Positions 6,065-7,760 of a stretch of DNA of 7,760 bases are shown one piece after another. A model generated the notes under the pieces. The model was not told the DNA's origin. It did not search any database and saw only the letters and a list, made by a program, of their open reading frames with translations. This DNA comes from Endomicrobium sp. (GTDB lineage Bacteria > Elusimicrobiota > Endomicrobiia > Endomicrobiales > Endomicrobiaceae): contig JAISIG010000048.1 of assembly GCA_031262135.1 (NCBI GenBank), positions 1-7,760 on the forward strand, read 5' to 3'. Numbering within the stretch: position 1 is the stretch's first letter; each line of letters starts with the position of its first letter. Both the position numbers and the translations under genes were made by a program.

Positions 6065-7231
6065 ATGCATATAACATTTATACTATTAGTTGTAAGTATT
6101 ATATTGATTACATCCTTAATATTAATAATTCTATGGATATCATTATATAAAGCTGTTATTAAGCAAAATACTATTAAAAAAAATACTACAGAAGAATTAA
6201 TAAACAACAATATAAAACAATTTGAAAGTATGAAGTGTTCTTTTGAAAATTTTGCTTCTTCTATATTAGAAGCTAAGAGCGAGAAAATTTTAAATGTTAA
6301 TCAAAATTCCTTAAGTAATATATTAACTCCAATTATAATTAAATTAGATGAATTTAAGAGTGCTATTGATAAGTATCAAATACATGAAGTAGAAAAAATA
6401 TCTAATTTACAAGTAGAAATAAACAATTTACATAAATTAAATCTACAACTAAGTGATGATGCTAATAATCTTGCTAACTCTTTAAAAGGTGATAACAAAT
6501 TACAAGGAACGTGGGGAGAACTTAGTCTCAAACGTATTTTTGAGAGTATAGGACTAGTAGAAGGAATTGATTATATAGCACAAAAACAATTTAAAGATGA
6601 CTTAAATGAAAAAAAAATTCCTGATTATGTAATTAACTTACCTAATAAAAAGCATATTATTATTGATTCAAAGACTTCGCTTAATGCATACTCTAAATAT
6701 TACGCATCTAATAATGAAAAGGAGAAAATTTTTTATTTAAAAGAACATTATTTAAGTATTAAAAAACATATTGATGAATTAGTAACAAAAGATTATGTTA
6801 ATATTTTAGAATTGAACCAAGCAGAATATGTTTTAATGTTTATTCCTATTGATCAAGCTGTATCAATAATTTTAGATAATAAAACTGATATTATTTCTTA
6901 TGCTTATAAAAAAAATATTATTATTGTTACACCATCTACACTCTTAATTACAATGAAAACTATTGAATATCTAAGACGTAAAGAATTACAAAACAAAAAT
7001 GTTGCAGAAATAGTAAAACAAAGTGGGATGTTATATGATAAGTTTGTCACTTTTACAGAAATTTTATTGGAAGTTGATAATAAAATGTTAGATGCACAGA
7101 ACAAATTAAAAGATAGTATAAAAAGATTATCTTCCTCAGAGAAAGCAGGGGATAGTATTATTAGTAGAGTACAAAAATTAAAAGATCTTGGATCTTATAC
7201 TAAAAAAAATATACCAAACAAACTTTTATAA
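6065..7231 (+). CDS. rmuC: RmuC family protein (membrane-anchored nuclease-fold DNA recombination factor)
   Basis: The 388-residue protein starts with one membrane helix (about 4-28), then a polar, helical and probably coiled-coil region (about 35-140), then the RmuC domain (about 145-340). The domain is marked by LQGTWGELSLKRIFESIGL (146-164), KIPDYVINLPNKKHIIIDSK (184-203), AEYVLMFIPIDQA (253-265) and IIIVTPSTLL (285-294). D187, D201 and K203 form the PD...D-x-K arrangement proposed to give RmuC a restriction-endonuclease-like fold. In E. coli, RmuC limits inversions at short inverted repeats; its exact biochemistry is less well established. The topology suggests a protein tethered to the membrane with the catalytic part in the cytoplasm. 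Length is a little short of the E. coli protein but the core is complete. It stands between two other nuclease-fold genes in the same orientation, 51 bases after one and 23 before the other. Confidence 0.9.
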   Translation: MHITFILLVVSIILITSLILIILWISLYKAVIKQNTIKKNTTEELINNNIKQFESMKCSFENFASSILEAKSEKILNVNQNSLSNILTPIIIKLDEFKSAIDKYQIHEVEKISNLQVEINNLHKLNLQLSDDANNLANSLKGDNKLQGTWGELSLKRIFESIGLVEGIDYIAQKQFKDDLNEKKIPDYVINLPNKKHIIIDSKTSLNAYSKYYASNNEKEKIFYLKEHYLSIKKHIDELVTKDYVNILELNQAEYVLMFIPIDQAVSIILDNKTDIISYAYKKNIIIVTPSTLLITMKTIEYLRRKELQNKNVAEIVKQSGMLYDKFVTFTEILLEVDNKMLDAQNKLKDSIKRLSSSEKAGDSIISRVQKLKDLGSYTKKNIPNKLL

Positions 7232-7254
7232 ATATTGTTATATAATATATATCT

Positions 7255-7760
7255 ATGCATTATGACGCTATCTATGTAGAAAAAAAATTATTACATGTAT
7301 CATTGTTATTAAAGAAGTATCTAGAAAGATATTATATTAGTATGTTCTTTGATAATACAATGATAAAAAAATATATGATTAAATTAAATATAAATTCACA
7401 TTGCGGTAATTTATTTATATATTATAAGCCTACAACAAATACTTATACGTTAGTCAAAAATTTAAAAAAAAATACAGAAAATATAAATTATCATATTGAT
7501 AAAGCTTGGGATAGTATAACTAAGGCATACGTTTATCCTAATACATTTGGTATTTACGAATCCTTTGTAGATGGGTCTTTTTTTAATGGTATAGTTGGAT
7601 ATGGAGCTATGATATATCTTGGAGATAGAATCAAAAAAACCATTTATGGATCAATTTTAAAAGACGAAATTTTAGTACATAGACAGTTTGTTGGTGAATT
7701 GCAAGCAGTTATTGAAACAATTAAATGGTGTATTTGGAATAAAATTACAAAGATTAGAAT
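7255..7760 (+). CDS. RNase H-family protein with unrecognised N-terminal region (partial, runs off right edge)
   Basis: An open frame starts at ATG 7255 and runs 168 codons to the window edge without a stop. From residue 103 it reads SFVDGSFFNGIVGYGAMIYL, then RQFVGELQAVIETIKWCIWN (143-162). These fit the bacterial RNase HI class. Asp106 of the V-D-G-S strand corresponds to the first catalytic Asp, and Glu148 in GELQA to the catalytic Glu, 42 residues later (38 in E. coli). The next catalytic Asp, usually in a D-Y or S-D motif after the following strand (ITKIRI), should fall just past the edge. RNase H cuts the RNA strand of RNA-DNA hybrids. The first 100 residues are not the viroplasmin-like hybrid-binding domain that often accompanies this class; they include GNLFIYYKPTTNTYTLV (51-67), and I do not recognise them. 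The start is 23 bases after rmuC, with no Shine-Dalgarno sequence. Confidence 0.72.
   Translation, partial: MHYDAIYVEKKLLHVSLLLKKYLERYYISMFFDNTMIKKYMIKLNINSHCGNLFIYYKPTTNTYTLVKNLKKNTENINYHIDKAWDSITKAYVYPNTFGIYESFVDGSFFNGIVGYGAMIYLGDRIKKTIYGSILKDEILVHRQFVGELQAVIETIKWCIWNKITKIR

Noticed and set aside
6010..6210. Open frame of 66 codons on the minus strand
   Set aside because: It is antisense to the N-terminal membrane helix of rmuC; hydrophobicity is a by-product of the complementary A/T-rich codons.
6904..7104. Open frame of 66 codons on the minus strand
   Set aside because: It is antisense to the conserved end of the RmuC domain and has no recognisable motif.
7241..7246. TATAAT before the RNase H gene as its own promoter
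   Set aside because: No acceptable -35 lies about 17 bases upstream, and the gene is only 23 bases after rmuC, so read-through from the operon is simpler.

Overview
The window is extremely AT-rich bacterial DNA, roughly a quarter G+C by eye. Lys, Ile, Asn and Leu dominate the proteins, codons end mostly in A or T, and Shine-Dalgarno sequences are scarce. Every intact gene is close to normal family length. This suggests a reduced genome of a host-restricted or otherwise streamlined bacterium. The genetic code is standard for TGA: Trp is TGG throughout and cysS ends on TGA, which argues against a Mollicutes code. The clade cannot be fixed from this window. A DUF4416 protein plus a bacterial RNase H of the 'GEL.A...I.W' type is compatible with lineages such as Elusimicrobiota, Desulfobacterota or similar groups; that placement is inference.

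The layout is two divergent halves that meet at a short intergenic region (3571-3663). The left half is on the minus strand. In transcription order it holds cysS (cysteinyl-tRNA synthetase), then rlmB (23S rRNA 2'-O-methyltransferase, overlapping cysS by ATGA). A gap of about 720 bases without a supported gene follows, then a DUF4416 gene. Last, running off the left edge, are the first 27 codons of a carbamoyltransferase, most like aspartate carbamoyltransferase (pyrB).

The right half is on the plus strand. It holds cls (cardiolipin synthase with two HKD motifs), a stand-alone Fe-S-type PD-(D/E)XK nuclease, rmuC (membrane-anchored nuclease-fold protein), and a right-truncated RNase H-family gene with an unrecognised N-terminal domain of about 100 residues. 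The gaps are only 13, 51 and 23 bases, so these four are probably co-transcribed.

Functionally the left half is translation and rRNA modification plus pyrimidine synthesis. The right half joins one membrane-lipid enzyme to three consecutive nucleic-acid-cleaving folds, which is the most interesting grouping here. No tRNA, rRNA, CRISPR array, insertion sequence or phage gene is visible. I found no convincing new system. The best leads are the Fe-S nuclease in its cls/rmuC/RNase H neighbourhood, the novel N-terminal part of the RNase H protein, and the possible gene graveyard at 652-1369.
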